A DNA stretch of 64,000 nucleotides from Lentinula raphanica (taxonomy: Eukaryota; Basidiomycota; Agaricomycetes; Agaricales; Omphalotaceae): NCBI GenBank assembly GCA_027919835.1, contig JANVFP010000003.1, positions 992,001 through 1,056,000 on the forward strand. The letters are read 5' to 3'. Position numbers and translations under genes: made by a program. A model generated the notes under the pieces. The model was not told where the DNA came from, searched no databases, and saw nothing but the letters and a program-made list of their open reading frames with translations. Of this stretch, positions 46,691 to 59,669 are shown piece by piece (position 1 is the stretch's first letter; each line of letters starts with the position of its first letter).

Positions 46691-48498
46691 CTAATGAACC
46701 AGTTTCAGTATTCGATCATAGTCTTCTCTGACGCTCTGGAAAGTCTCCTCGAGTTTTTCCAAACGTTCTTCCTTTTCCATCTGCGCCAGTACTTCCTGTA
46801 CAGGAACTCAGAATAAATTCGAAACACAATATATGAAGGACGTACGAAGTTGAATCTATACAATCGCTCCTTCACTTGCAATCTGTATGCTCTTGCTCCC
46901 CGCGCATCTAGTGGGTCGAGATGCATTTGTATGAGCATTTCCACTAGACGTTGGAACTGGCGCTATATTGAAGCTTGAACTTGAGTTTGATAAAGCAAGT
47001 TTTCTCAGACTCACGCCAGCAATTTTAAGTTTCAGTCTCCACTTCTCCGCCCACCCCTTATCCACCGGTGGTCCCATTTTACCTTTACTAGGACCCTTCA
47101 ATGCTCTTCCTACCTTACCCACGCGTCCACCGCCGTGTGAGTACGTATCCTGGCCGAAACCTTCCTCCATGAACTGTTTCGTTGAGAGCAGCATCTTCAA
47201 ATCGTTCTTATCCCGTAGGTCTTCAAAAGCTTCTGCCGGGTCTTCGACCGTGAGTTCGCCTATGTGGGGCTGTGAGAGAACGTATTGATAGATGGATCGG
47301 TATAGTTCAGCTGTAAAGCAAGGTCCTGATCCACGTCGGCAGTTAGCAATGATTGACTTACATCCATGCCCGCTTCGTTGGTAGGGCCCGAGTATAACGA
47401 ATTGACTATGACACGACGAACGTTATGAAACTAGCAATGGGTGTCGGCTTGTTCAACAACTTACCTGAGACGAAGTCGAACTTTCTCGGGAAAGTAGTAA
47501 AAGTTGTACAGGGATGAGTAGCCCATGAAATGATAAGTCGTCTGATTTGGTGTGCCTCGTCGCTTGCGCTTCTCGTATCTATCGACACAGTTTCGAACTT
47601 TGAGAGGGGGAACAGCAACGAACAACGCACAATACTACAAACTCCCATCCCTCTTCTTCTTCGTTGATATAAGACCCAGCTTCGATATAGAGCAGAATGA
47701 AAATCTGCATCTTCCGATGATATTCTCTAAATCCAAGGGTGTTCCATGTATTCTGTTATAGACGTTAGATAGAATGGAACTGAGTGACACAAAGGTCACT
47801 TACATGGTAGACTTCATACACTACAGCGTCTTCATCCTCTGGATCAAGTTGTTCCGTTCCTAAACTCTTTCCCTTTCCCTTCGTTGTCGACCTTGTATAT
47901 GAATAAATCATCTCTCCGGACGGCTTGAATGAGGTGGCATCTTTTTCCACTAGAGCTTGGAACGCATCCTCGTCCGTTTCGATACCTAGTAAGCATCTGA
48001 GTGGTAGAATTAAGAGTGGCAAAAATTAGAAATACCTTCAGCAAGGAATTCGCGTATTGTACCGTCCACATTGTCGACCGTATCTACGGATTGAAGCTTG
48101 TCCGACCACTTCACGGAGAGATATTGGCTGAGAGAACCGGAGGCGAACTTGAGCTAAGACCAGAGAATTTCAGTGATTCGGCTTGGAAGAGCGAGAGTTA
48201 GTTGAGCGCACGTCAATGGTGAGATCCTTGTAACCATATATCTTCTCTTCTTCTCCGAAGATCTATCTCGGCAAACATTAGAAATTGGACTTGGGAATTG
48301 AGATTGACGTGCCACGCACCGGATATGTGAAAGCAGGATGAAACTCATCGTAAGATTCGTCTTCTTTGAGAGATTCTTTATCCTCTGCAGAACGAACTTG
48401 ATGCGAATTCAGTGTTGTGAACAATATCTGTGGAAATTGTCGAAGTTACCCAAAGATATTGAGAGACATTCGTTCGAGTCCGTTGTCCAGTCCGACAT
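46691..48498 (-). CDS. HAT1: Type B histone acetyltransferase catalytic subunit
   Basis: Predicted 424 aa from 11 exons: 48498-48450, 48396-48320, 48262-48212, 48153-48036, 47985-47804, 47752-47631, 47578-47465, 47405-47362, 47310-47015, 46962-46846 and 46795-46691. Family blocks are contiguous once spliced: DEFHPAFTYPIFGEEEKIYG, GYKDLTIDLKFASGSL, MQIFILLYIEAGSYI, LYEKRKR, MGYSSLYNFYYFPEKVRLR, then the acetyl-CoA-binding motif QFVILGPYQRSGHGSELY and LTVEDPAEAFEDLRD. HAT1 acetylates newly made histone H4 at Lys5 and Lys12. The C-terminal helix is Glu/Lys-rich. Confidence 0.92.
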
Positions 48499-48639
48499 GA
48501 GATACTCCAAGAGGGGATATGCTGAATTTTTCGCAGTAAAACGCGTAAAAGAGAGATCTGAACAGTTCGCGATTTGTGGTGGTTCAGTTGCAAGAAGCGC
48601 GTTCTGCTGCTGATGTAAGCGTTCTCTTTTTTGACCGTC
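48499..48639. promoter_or_regulatory. Bidirectional promoter, HAT1 / LCP5
   Basis: 141 bp between divergent start codons. Both genes serve growth-related processes (chromatin assembly and ribosome biogenesis), so co-regulation is plausible. Confidence 0.5.
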
Positions 48640-49867
48640 ATGTCCTCTCAGGACAATGCCATCGACAGCGAGCAAATATGCAAACTATTGGACGAAATGA
48701 CGGCTAGCATGGCTTCTGCCCGCGAGACTATAGGTCTACTAAAGACAAAGTATGTGAGCTCGTTGTCCAGCGAAGACTCGTCACTTATAATCTAGAGGTC
48801 CATCTTACTTTAAAAACAAGGATGGAATATCTCTCCTATCACTCAAACATCATGTTCTCGTTTCATATCTGCAGTCGCTTCTCCTCGTCTCTACTCGCCG
48901 AGCTTTAGGAAATTCATTATCCGAGCGCAATCCTCCTCCACAGCCATTCAGCAGTAGTGAGCGCAGTGTTCGTGGGGCTGGTTCTGGAGATTTGGTAGAC
49001 CAGATGATTGAAGGTCGAATTGTCTTGGAGAAGGTCAAAACGCTAGAAGGCCGAATGCGATACCAGATAGTCAAAGCCGCTCGACAACAAGAGAAAGTCG
49101 AGAGTGATGATGTGGACGGTAAAAACCCTCGTCACGACTTCGTTTCGCTGGACGCAAAAACTCATGCTTGTCTTGCAGATCCACTTGCTTTCCGACCCAA
49201 CCCTCAAAATCTGCTCGAATCTCATGACCACGATGAAGATACTAACGCCGACATCGACGAAACTGCCGATGGTATCTACCGTCCTCCTCGCGTCGCTCCT
49301 ATGCCTTACATACCTCAAACCACTGCCAAAACAAAACGCCAACAGCGAGCGCCTGTTCCTACAGCTCTCGCATCTGTACTCCATACAGACGGCAGCATGC
49401 CTCACGTCGAAAGCACCTCGGGTCTTGGAAATACACCCTCACTCAATAATACGTCTTCTCGTGCGAAATACCTCAAACATTTAACCGAATTTGAAGAGGA
49501 ACAATTCGGCCGTGTTATGATGGGCAAGAAAGAGGCGAGGCGGAGGGCCAGAGACGAGGAAGCTCTGGCTCTTGGTGGTGGTTTAAGTGGGCTTGGAGAA
49601 GAAGGCAAGGGTGCAGGAAGGAGACGACGGACTGCTGGCGGATGGGAAGACGAGTTTGGTGATGTTCTGCAAGGTATCGGTCGTAGTTCGGCTTCTGGAG
49701 GTGACGGATATGACGAATTGCGACAACGGGGTAAAAGAAGTGGAGTTTTGGAAAGGAGTCGAGAGAATAAGAAGAGAACTGCTGAGCTTGTCGTCGATGG
49801 AGAGATCCAGAAGAGGAAGAAGAGTAGATTTGAAATGGAGCGGAAACGTGTCAAATCGAAAAGGTAG
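48640..49867 (+). CDS. LCP5: LCP5/neuroguidin, Sas10/Utp3/C1D family
   Basis: Predicted 393 aa from two exons, 48640-48749 and 48796-49867. The Sas10/Utp3/C1D domain spans roughly residues 15-130: LLDEMTASMASARETIGLLK, GISLLSLKHHVLVSYLQSLL, and MIEGRIVLEKVKTLEGRMRY. The C-terminal third has the family pattern of LKHLTEFEEEQFGRVMMGKK, ARRRARDEEALALGGG and a basic tail. The yeast protein is a U3 snoRNP-associated factor needed for early 18S rRNA processing, so it should act in the nucleolus. Confidence 0.88.
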
Positions 49868-50456
49868 ACTTAGCCCAGCAGATTTCACCTTTCGACATGC
49901 GCTATACCACTTAGCCTGTCGTTATACATTCACTCAATCAGTCAACCTAGTATCGGAATGGCGCTGACAATGCATAAACTTCTCATCCTTATCGAATACA
50001 ATTCCCCTTTTGTAAGTATCATTTGTGTGGCTACTTTGGGTTTGATTTGGTCAAAGTCAATGTCCTCTATATAGCTTTGGACGAACCCCTATTCCGACTG
50101 TGTTGAAGGAGTTGGCATTGGGCAACCCAGCCAGCATTGAAGGTCGCAAGTCATTTTCCGCCCTTTCAGGCTTTTCGTTCATCCCACGTATACAATTGGA
50201 ACCGTGACATACAATGTCTGAGGCTGTACATTCACTATAAAGCCTCATGAAAAATTACCCGAACACGTCTTCGACCTCGACCACGACTCATAACAGCTCA
50301 TACATAACTGGGTTTTATTATTCAATCTTGGTGGCACTGACTTCCAGTCATCTACTTACCAAGGACAATTTTTCAGTGGCACGAGGTTCGAATTCAAGAG
50401 CATAAATAACTACCAGCCGTTCGAGCTCTGATTCCCATCAGCTCTTATTCCAAACC
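49868..50456. other. Intergenic, no gene seen
   Basis: 3' flank of LCP5 and promoter of the LOG gene. No supported coding sequence. Confidence 0.5.
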
Positions 50457-51494
50457 ATGTCTTCAGGAAATCAAAACCCTCAGGGCATCGCAGTTTATTG
50501 CGGCTCCTCAGCAGGGAAGCGATCCGCCTACGCGAAAGCAGCCCACTGTTTGTCGTCTTCGTATTTCTCCAATTCAGTCCACTCATCGCCTGGAAAAATA
50601 GCGGTAGGAACTGCACTTGCTAAAAGCAATAGGTCGCTGATCTATGGAGGGGGCGCCGCTGGGCATGGCCTCATGGGCGCCGTCGCCCAAGCCGCTGTCG
50701 AATCTGGTGGAAAGGTGATTGGAGTTGTACCATATGCGTTGGTAGCAGCAGGCGGAGAGCAAGATAAAGCCGTAGAGACTAACGGAATGAAAAAACGTGT
50801 CCAGCTGCCACAGCCTGCTGATAGTTCAAATGTAAGTTCTGAACAACTCAGGAATGTTTCCCCGATTCAAGCAACGTCCCCTAACTCGTACCTATCATAG
50901 ACTCAAACGGTACGAAAGATCCGTCGATCCTCATTTTGGAATGCAGAGAATTAACACAAGAGTCAGATCATAGTCCAGTCCATGCATGAACGCAAAGTGG
51001 AGATGGCCAAACGTGCTTGCGGTTTTATAGCCCTTCCTGGAGGGTTTGGCACATTTGAGGAGGTAAGCCATTCAGAATGATGAATCTTTATCAGTGAACA
51101 TTCATACCATTCTGCTAGTTCTTTGAAGTTACAACATGGACGCAGCTTGGCATCCATGACAAACGTATGTAGCTGTTTTCCCTCTAAAATTGGTACTAAC
51201 TTAAGAGCTTCAATTCTGTCAGCGGTTGTCCTTGTCAACGTCCTCAATTACTACGAACCAATTCGCAGAATGATCCAGTCTGCAATCGAGGAAGGCTTCA
51301 TCCAATCATTCAATGATAGATTGATTACGATTGTCAATGGTCCAGAAGATCTCAGCCAACATGAGACTTACGACTGGGGGTCTGCAGCGTTACATGCAAT
51401 CACAAGTTGGAAAGAGGGCGAGACACGGTCTTTATACGATTGGACGAAACGAATGGATGGTACTCAAGTTGGGGAAAGTTTGACTGCTACATGA
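50457..51494 (+). CDS. LOG family phosphoribohydrolase (lysine decarboxylase-like fold)
   Basis: Predicted 247 aa from six exons: 50457-50547, 50602-50831, 50901-50909, 50967-51062, 51119-51164 and 51223-51494. Family motifs are [43 protein letters not shown] and the signature [12 protein letters not shown] enzymes release cytokinin-type bases or cleave nucleotide monophosphates. The third exon is just 9 nt (Thr-Gln-Thr); without it the residues between ADSSN and [10 protein letters not shown] are lost, though the frame stays open. The first intron (50548-50601) is 54 bp and stop-free, so its retention would add 18 residues. Confidence 0.87.
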
Positions 51495-51564
51495 AGCATC
51501 AACTCGCAAGGCATGACGATACAGCATAGAATATATTTAGATAGTAAAGATTTGATTTTGGATG

Positions 51565-54500
51565 CTATCGATGAGTCTGAACGAAACGAGAGAAGTCGGT
51601 TCGCGATAGCCGCAAAATCAAGTACGCGACGAGCCTGTAGACAAACGTTGTGCAAACCAAAGCAGCTAGCATAGGCGCAGGATCCACATTCAACTTGTAC
51701 AAGTCCAGAACCTCCTCCCCGGTATTCAAAGGACATTCTCCATCTGCTAATCTTTGTGAAGCCTCACAGGTAAAGGTCATTCCACGTAATGTGTATGGCA
51801 GCATGTTAGCGGTAGCGTATTTTAGGGGGGAGATATAGTTGACCCCCTGGAGGAAACCTATCATGTCAATACTCATGAGTCCCTGAATAATTCGTTAGAT
51901 GTAGGAAACATTGACACTGATTCAAGGACATACACCCATGAATGTTCCGACAGACAAAATTACGCTCGTGACATTGAGAGCGAAGCCGGTACTTTGGAAC
52001 AGAGTATTGAAGATTATACCAAGAGACTCGCCACAGCTAACGATACAGAAACAGTTAAGAGTGATGATGAAATACATCGGAATTGTGCGCTTGAGGTTGA
52101 CGGCAATGTCGCCTAGTAGAGAGTACAGAAGAGCCGCAATGATTTCAAACGGCACCTCCAGACAAACATAAGTAGCGAAGAAAGATTCCACGGAGTATGC
52201 GCCATCGTCGTGTTCCTGAGATATGGAATTATTTACTTGGTTCGTATGAAGAAATTTATCATACCTGACAAAAGACGTCCCTTTCGATGGGATACAGTGC
52301 CACATTTTGCAGCATACCCACGAAGTACACTTGGTGAGATTAGAAGAGGTAGAATGTGCGATCGAATAAGGATGCTCACGGGGCAATATCTCCTCTGCAT
52401 ACGAAACATCAGATCAGAATATAGACACAATGAATGGAACACTCACGGACAGCACCGACAATATTGACACTTGCGGCGATATAATCCCTTTTCAACGGTG
52501 CGAAAAACAATGCCTGTACTATACCAAGGCCTAGTACTTGACCGATACGAGCAATCCCTAAACTTGGCTGACGATGGAAATTGATCAAACCCCGGCGCAA
52601 GAGAAGTGGAAAGGCGACATAGAAAAGTGCTGGCTCTTTCTTCATCCTGATCAAGTCAGGAGAGAGACCGCTGTGACGGCCCTCCTTGCCTTCATGTGCC
52701 ATGTTCATCTCAACGGAAACGGATGGTTCAGGTTCATATGCTTCTAAGATCTCCTCGACCTTGGCGCGACTAGCGGCCTCTGCCTTTTCGTCCCGCAGAT
52801 CTACCGATATCAAGTCCAAAGCCCAATCACTAGGGTTGCAGTTCGATGGACAGCGATTACCCAAGTGACCAAAGTAAGAGATCATTGAAGATGCTTTGCC
52901 TGAATAAGCAACCCGACCGCCTTTAGCCAACAGGAGAAGGTTGCCAAATTTATGGAAGAGTTCGGAACGGCTTTGGTGTATTGTGATGATAACCGTACGG
53001 CCTTCGGCAGCCAAGCCATTCAATACGTCGAGGATGGAGGAAGCAGTAAAAGCATCGAGGCCTGTGCAACTTCATCAGTGTTATTTCCTTACATGGTTCG
53101 AAACATACCACTGGTTGGTTCATCGGCACTGATAGAAGGAATGTTAGTCTGATGGGTCTCACGAGGTACATGGTAAAAACATACATAAGTATCCGTGGCT
53201 CTGTCAATATCTGCACGGCAATGCTCGCCCTTCTTTTCTCTCCACCGCTGATACCTTTGACAAACTCACTTCCAATCAAACAGTCAGCACAATCACTCAA
53301 GCCCATCATCCGTATAACTTCCTCCGCTCTGTCACGTTTCTGTTTTGCGGTGATACTTCCAGGCAGCCTCAGCCCGGCGGCGAAGCGGAGCATTTCTCGC
53401 ACAGTAAGGTATGGAAGGAGAGAATTGTCGTCCTGTGTGACGTACGAGCACAAAGAACGAAATTGCGACTCGCTTGGCAAAGCTCCGTTCAGCAGAAGAC
53501 TTCCAGAGGAGTTGTAGCGCGTAAATGGTGTGGACTTTAAGCGTAACGCCATGAGATTCAGCAAGGAACTCTTCCCTGACCCGGAGGGGCCCATGATGAC
53601 ATTGACCGAGCCAGCTTCGAACCGGGTCGTAACACCATGCAAGATAGGTAGATGGGTTTTGGTGAACCCATTCTTGAGCGATGTTTTTTCAATAGTGAGC
53701 GTTAGATCGATGAGATCGACGCTGATATCAACTGACTTGTCCCGATCCTTCTCCTTCTTCAAATGAGAAACACCCTGATACCTTTCAGTGCCCTCTGTTC
53801 CTTTATCCTTTGAGAGGTGAATACCCGCTACTTGAACACCTACAGTCCAAAATTGGAGAAACAACATCGCAACGAGATTGAACACTATAACGAATCCAAG
53901 AAGCGCACAAACAGGGACGGTGTACCAATTCGGACGGAAGGATAAATTCTCCAGGATGAAATCTCCAGAGTATTGCAGACACGCAGGATCAGAGGGCCCT
54001 CCGTCTTCAGGGCAATCATAGAATTTCCCGGAAAACTCGTTGGCCACGAGAGCTGCAAATCCGTAGAACTAAGGAATGTGAGTGTCCTCGTTAGTTTGCA
54101 GACCAGACCATGATCATTGACTCACACAGTATCCGACCCACTTGATCCATCGAACGTACACCGGAATGGTCGCCGCTTGTATGAAAAACCCACAAGAGAA
54201 AGACTGGAATGTGAACCTTGATGCACAATATGATATCAGCTGGGGACACAAAATAAAACAACGTCATCTCACATCAGATTCGCGATGAGGGTTGCAATTG
54301 CAAAATCCCTCGATATCGCAGCACATAGCATTGCAAAAGACACTGCGATGTATTGATTCAATAACACCACAGCATAGAACCGGAAGAACTGGACGGCATC
54401 GGCATCAAAACCACACATAAAGTAGTATATAACGGAGAAAAGGAATGGGACAATGACGTCTTCTAGGAGAAGACGCGCAAGACGAGTGGATGCAACCCAC

Positions 54501-56011
54501 GGTACCACATCGACGACACCTTCGCTGTGTTCTCGGTCGAAGAGGGAAAGGGAGGGGCCCGTGAGACGATAAATGTCGTATAGAAGCACAAGGTATCCCT
54601 ATGCAAAGTGAGTCAACTGACAGTGGTTGAACCTGATTTGAAGAGCTCACTTGTAGGCTACATGCGATATAAAGCGCGGCTTCCCGAGAACGTATACCAG
54701 CAAGTGTTTTCGGAAGATTCAGGAACACCAACCCACAGACCAAGCCCATGCTAATGGCTTCCATCCATGATGCTGTGAGTCCCATTGGATCACGGATAGT
54801 GGTTCGGATGGTACGTGAAGTCAAGACCTGCATCTGCCGCCATACACCAGCAGACTGTGCTAGCCTTGCTCGCTTTCGAGTGGCCCTCTGGTCGTCCACT
54901 ATTGCCGAGGGGGGAAATCGGTTCAAGGATTCCTTCATCCATGCTTCGACAAGGTAGTGAAGCTGAGTGCGTGTTCTTGTCTCGGCCTCGGGGTCACGAT
55001 TATCGACAGCAGCCACCCCGATCAGGTAATCTGCTGGGTTGACTAGTTCAGAGAAACTTCCTGGAACTAGATGTTGGAACCACGCGACAGACTCCTTCGT
55101 AGGACCAGAGAAAACAGAAAACCCTCGACTCAGCAGAGTGATGCTGTCGAACAAGAAGAAGATGTCGTGCCGAGGTTGGTGTATGGTACAAATGATCGTC
55201 CGTCCTTTTAACGCCAGTGCTTTGAGCATTTTGATCAACTGGTATGCTGAAGTTGCATCAAGACCAGTCGTAGGTTCGTCGCAGAACAAGACGCTTGGGT
55301 TGCTGAGCATTTGCACACCAATGCTAAGACGTCTGCGTTCTCCACCGGAGCATCCACGATGCGAAGTGCCATTGCCGACTTGGGTATTGGCGCACTCCTT
55401 GAGACCTAATTCAAGGATGATCTCTTCCACGAGGTTTCGGCGCTCAGTGACGGTGGCCCAGGAGGGCATACGCAAGGCTGCAGCATATAGCAGTGTTTCC
55501 CTAACAGTGAGGGAAGGCAAGAGTAGGTCCATCTGGGTAACATACGCGCTTGTCACGATCGATAGATCTGGAGAACCGTTGTATGTTACAGAACCGGATA
55601 GGACCATGGTGGAGCCTTGCATGCGATGCGAAAGGATGTTCAGTAGCGTTGTCTATGGCATTGTCAAAGTTGCAGGTGAGCTCAAGATGAAAGATGAAAT
55701 ACCTTTCCAGAGCCTGACCCTCCCATAATCGCGCAAAGACTACCTCTCGAAAAGTCTGCAGATATCCTATCGAGGATTCTCTTTCCTTTAGATTGAGAAG
55801 ATTCTAGGTCTGGAGACAGAGATAGACGTTGTCTATTGAAGATGTCCGTAAAGTTCTTTGGGGGAGCCACATCTACGGAGACCTGGCGCATCTGTATTTC
55901 AACCGGGGCGACATCAGAGAAGGAGATTTTCTGTTCATGGGTATCGTTGACGTCCCAGCCTTGCCGAGCGTCTGCTTTCTCAGTAAGGATTGCGTTGTGG
56001 TCATCTTCCAT
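51565..56011 (-). CDS. Full-size ABC transporter, White/ABCG type
   Basis: Predicted 1308 aa from 11 exons: 56011-55703, 55652-54651, 54598-54273, 54216-54126, 54068-53185, 53128-53109, 53061-52447, 52394-52380, 52329-52265, 52215-51934 and 51882-51565. The layout is NBD-TMD-NBD-TMD. NBD1 has GGSGSGKTT, CSGGERRR and LFCDEPTTGLD; NBD2 has GPSGSGKSS, ISGGEKRR and IADEPTSGLD. White-type membrane blocks include GFFIQAATIPVYVRWIKWVG and FLQGVNYISPLKYA. Two tiny exons, 20 nt (part of Walker B) and 15 nt, are needed to keep these motifs intact. It is probably a plasma-membrane exporter of lipids or toxic compounds; the substrate is unknown. Confidence 0.9.
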
Positions 56012-56494
56012 CTTGAATGGTTTAGAAACTGTCGTCCTTCATGTTGGTCGTAGTTGAAGAGGGAAGCGAGGAACCTAACGCGGGTTTATCTCTCCGCGTA
56101 TATATCACCAGTGATCACGAATCACTGAGCCTATAAGGCTGAGAGTAGAGTATGACACCGAAGGGTGGTAGTAGCTTGAAGGCTGATCCTCTTGCTGGAG
56201 TCTCATGGTCATGAATGTTCTGTGTGTTGCTCGTCGTCTAAGTTCATCTTCGAGCTCGTTGTCAAGCCGGGCCGATTAGCTTTTACAAATGACGTAAGCC
56301 CAAAACAGCCCCTGTCCCTTTCAACGAGCGAGGACACTGCTGAGCGTGATAATTCACTACCTGGGTGTCGAGTTAATGTTCCACTCGCAAAAGACGAAGC
56401 ACCAGCATTTTATTAATCGATTTTTACAACACCTGCTTTATCTACGCATGAATAGACAAGTGTTTCTTCCCTTCTTTCGACTCAAAAATGTCCA
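56012..56494. other. Intergenic, no gene seen
   Basis: Promoter of the ABC transporter gene and 3' flank of the Trp-tRNA synthetase gene, both on the minus strand. Confidence 0.5.
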
Positions 56495-58242
56495 TCACGC
56501 TGTGGAAGCTAGTGTCTTGTTAGTTGTAGGCACAATTTTCCGCGTCTTGTCCATGAACATGTTGATTTGCTCGTCCGTAACCTTTGCCCGCCGCTAGGAA
56601 GAGTTAGTTGGGATATAGTTCGTGAAAACATAAGACCCTACCTCTTGGAATTCAGCGACGAATTGTTGTAGCAGTTGGATGCATTTTGCTTTCAACTGTC
56701 CTGTCAAAAGACGCCCTGCACGATAGTCCTAGGAATGAGGACCAACCATGATCAGAGGTGATACGACGGCAGTGCACGAACTCTCACCTCTCCCATCTTG
56801 GCTAGCTCCTCGTCGTCTTCCAGGAAGAACGTCAGATACTGGTAAGCAACATCAACCTCCGTATCTCCTCCAAGCCTCCTATGCTCTTCTTCCGTCTCTT
56901 GCCCGCCAGAGAACCCATGCTTGTTGATTTTATTCTTGATTTGTGCAGCCTTATCCGTCATATAGATGCTACTATTCGGATCACTTGCGCTCATTTTGGT
57001 CTGAGGACCCTGTAATGCAGGGAAGAATTTCGAGTGGATTAGGGAAGGCTTGGGGTATTTGAGTTTCTGGGCCACATCTCGGGTAAGACGGAAGTATGGA
57101 TCTTGATCGATTGCACAAGGTATGAAGCAGGGAATATTCGATACGGTTCCGAAGATCTGAGGGAAAGAGTTGGAGAAGGATGGTGCGGCCTGAATCGCAG
57201 CAAAGTGGATTTTGCCAATGTTATCTCTAAGTTCGGAAAGATGAGAGCGAGCCACCGGTGTATCTAAAAGTACGCACGAATCAGTGAATCCAAAAGTAGC
57301 TTTGGCCTGGCTATATGTGATTTGACGAGATATTTTCGAAACGTTCTCATAGAAAGGGCCCGAAACATAATCATAGTTACTGAAGATGAAGGTCTTCTCG
57401 AGGTTGAATCCGACTGCAATGATATCGCGTGCGTTCATACGCCCGAAGGCTTTAGTTTGTTCTACTTTGAGTTCGTGTTTGAACAGGAACTTTTCATCGT
57501 CTACATGGCATTTGTGATCAACGCCGAAATATATCTGAAGAGCTGGTTGGCATACCAGTTAACTGGATTACCAGCGGGACATCGAAGACATCCTGTAACC
57601 ATCTTCGAATTCTCAGGACATAGCATACCAGATGGAAAGATATCGAACGCACTTTGTAAATACAAACGGAATCATATGGCCCAGATGCATGCTATCGCTA
57701 CTTGGGCCTCTCCCTGTGTACAAGAAGAAGGGTTTTCCTTGCTCGTATCGATCCAGGATTTTGTCGAATTCCCTATTCCTCAATATGAGTATAATACGCC
57801 TCTCAGAAACGAGTAGTTTCACCGATGTGAAAAGAACATCCCCCTCCTTAGCAACACATGTGGCTTTCTTCCCGTCAGCTTCTCGAATCGCTGGAGCAGA
57901 GCTTCGTCGATACGCCGTGTACCAAATTGCACAATCAGTTTATCATAGTCTATGGCCTGTTGCTTTCCATCATTTGTAACAGATCCTTGGACGTCCCAGG
58001 GTGTAACAACTTGGTCGTGTGATGAAGACTCTACAGGAGCTGGTTTGACTACTGGGGCGTTGGGAGAGTCTGTCGGCACCATTGAAGATGTTCCATTTGT
58101 TGTCGAGTCGGTTGAGGAGCTGCAGAAAGGGATGGATTATGTCATGAGATTTCTATCGTGATAACGATGCGCAACGATCTCACCCTGCTGGAGTTGTGAC
58201 CGGATTGGGTATCTGAGAGGTAGTAGTAGTATCTGAGCTCAT
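56495..58242 (-). CDS. WRS1: Tryptophanyl-tRNA synthetase, cytosolic
   Basis: Predicted 458 aa from eight exons: 58242-58184, 58119-57823, 57778-57653, 57602-57556, 57500-57278, 57226-56788, 56728-56642 and 56593-56495. Class I synthetase signatures are DSMHLGHM (HIGH-like) and KMSAS (KMSKS-like), both as in eukaryotic TrpRS. Other blocks are [60 protein letters not shown] and [13 protein letters not shown]. The short disordered Thr/Ser/Pro N-terminus lacks a clear mitochondrial presequence, so it is the cytosolic enzyme. Confidence 0.93.
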
Positions 58243-58365
58243 CCTTTCAGCCGGAAACACGACGGTTGGAGAATGACAAGTTGGAAGGACGGGAAGAAAT
58301 TTCGGATCGTTGGCAATCGATGACTCGCTCGGGTAGATGAGATAAGATAAGATTGGAAAATTCCA
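58243..58365. promoter_or_regulatory. Bidirectional promoter, WRS1 / RCC1-repeat gene
   Basis: 123 bp between divergent start codons, the shortest such gap in the window. Confidence 0.5.
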
Positions 58366-59637
58366 ATGTTTTCTCTCCTCTCTTCTGGTTCCAACGCACA
58401 CGGTCAACTCGCCCTCGGTACAAAAGAGGATGCTCATACTTTCTCTCGCTGCATATTCTACGACGGAGGCTCAAACACTACAGATCTATCCGAGGACATC
58501 ATACACGTCGCATCTGGTGGAAACCATACGCTCTTGTTGAGTGAGCGCACTTCGGGAGAGAATGGACTGACGAAGAGAACGCTTTGGGGATGTGGCAACG
58601 GAGCATTTGGACAGCTGGGAGAGTGCATGAAAGATGAAGATCAGTTGGTCTTCAGGCGGATGGACCTTAAGCTCGCAGAGAGTGGTCTTGAGTGTTATCA
58701 GCCAAGGCTCATCTGCTGTTCTTGGGAAACGTCTTATGTCGTCTTGTCCGGCGAAGGGAAATCTGACGTGATACTCTCCATGGGTGGCAATGACTTTGGG
58801 GATTTAGGTGTAGGACAATCGGCGCCTCCAAAATCATTCCATGTCGTCTCCTTCAATCATCTGCGAATCACTGGACTGGCTTTGGACGAAGTTCATTTAC
58901 GAGTCATGTCCATATCAGCAGGCCAACACCATGTCATCGCTCAACTGCATGTCCAGCTGAGCAATCAATCTCATCGAGTTCTAATCGTTGGGTGGGGCGC
59001 CGCACGACATGGTCAGTTGGGCGATGCACCAAACCTCAAGAAGAATCCTGTCTTCATCTCTCTTCCTAAAATCGTCGAAGTGCCTCTCCATCCGAACGAT
59101 CCGACAGTACGAATAGCACTCGGACACCAACATAGCGTCTTCCTGCACGACTCTGGTTCTCTCATCGGGTTGGGGTCCAACAAAAAGTCCCAATTGGCAG
59201 GCTTGGATGGGCTTCGTAACGTTTCATCCGTTGGATGTACGTGGAATGGCACTTACATTCTTGATGCACTCGGAATATTGTACGCCACAGGAGATAATTC
59301 TAGAGGGCAGCTTGGTCATTCTTTGCAGCTACCTTCCGTCTTACCCTCTCCTGTGGAGTTTTCATTCGCAACTGCAAGCCGCATATCGAACATCGCATGT
59401 GGTAGCGAGCATGTCCTCATTACCAGAACCGAGTCACCAGGTGTTACACCAGAGGTTTGGGGTTGGGGATGGAACGAGCACGGAAATCTGGGTTTAGGTT
59501 CAACGTTGGATATTCGCGTACCTTCAAAACTCTGGCCTCGCGACGTCGAGGATGTCGACTCAAGCGCAGTCGTGACTGGGATCTGGGCAGGGTGCGGAAC
59601 GAGTTGGCTAGCATTAAGAAGCATGAATCATGAATAA
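58366..59637 (+). CDS. RCC1-repeat protein (ATS1/SERGEF-like)
   Basis: A single-exon gene of 423 aa, unusual among its intron-rich neighbours. The sequence is a chain of RCC1-type blades: SSGSNAHGQLALG, GCGNGAFGQLGE, GGNDFGDLGVGQ, GWGAARHGQLGD, GLGSNKKSQLAG, ATGDNSRGQLGH and GWGWNEHGNLGLG, each followed by a segment like VASGGNHTLLL. A seven-bladed propeller is expected. Size and lack of other domains resemble yeast Ats1 or SERGEF rather than nuclear RCC1. It ends 32 bp from the end of the convergent SWI5 gene. Confidence 0.85.
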   Translation: MFSLLSSGSNAHGQLALGTKEDAHTFSRCIFYDGGSNTTDLSEDIIHVASGGNHTLLLSERTSGENGLTKRTLWGCGNGAFGQLGECMKDEDQLVFRRMDLKLAESGLECYQPRLICCSWETSYVVLSGEGKSDVILSMGGNDFGDLGVGQSAPPKSFHVVSFNHLRITGLALDEVHLRVMSISAGQHHVIAQLHVQLSNQSHRVLIVGWGAARHGQLGDAPNLKKNPVFISLPKIVEVPLHPNDPTVRIALGHQHSVFLHDSGSLIGLGSNKKSQLAGLDGLRNVSSVGCTWNGTYILDALGILYATGDNSRGQLGHSLQLPSVLPSPVEFSFATASRISNIACGSEHVLITRTESPGVTPEVWGWGWNEHGNLGLGSTLDIRVPSKLWPRDVEDVDSSAVVTGIWAGCGTSWLALRSMNHE

Positions 59638-59669
59638 AAGTTACAATGACTTGGAATACACGATAATCG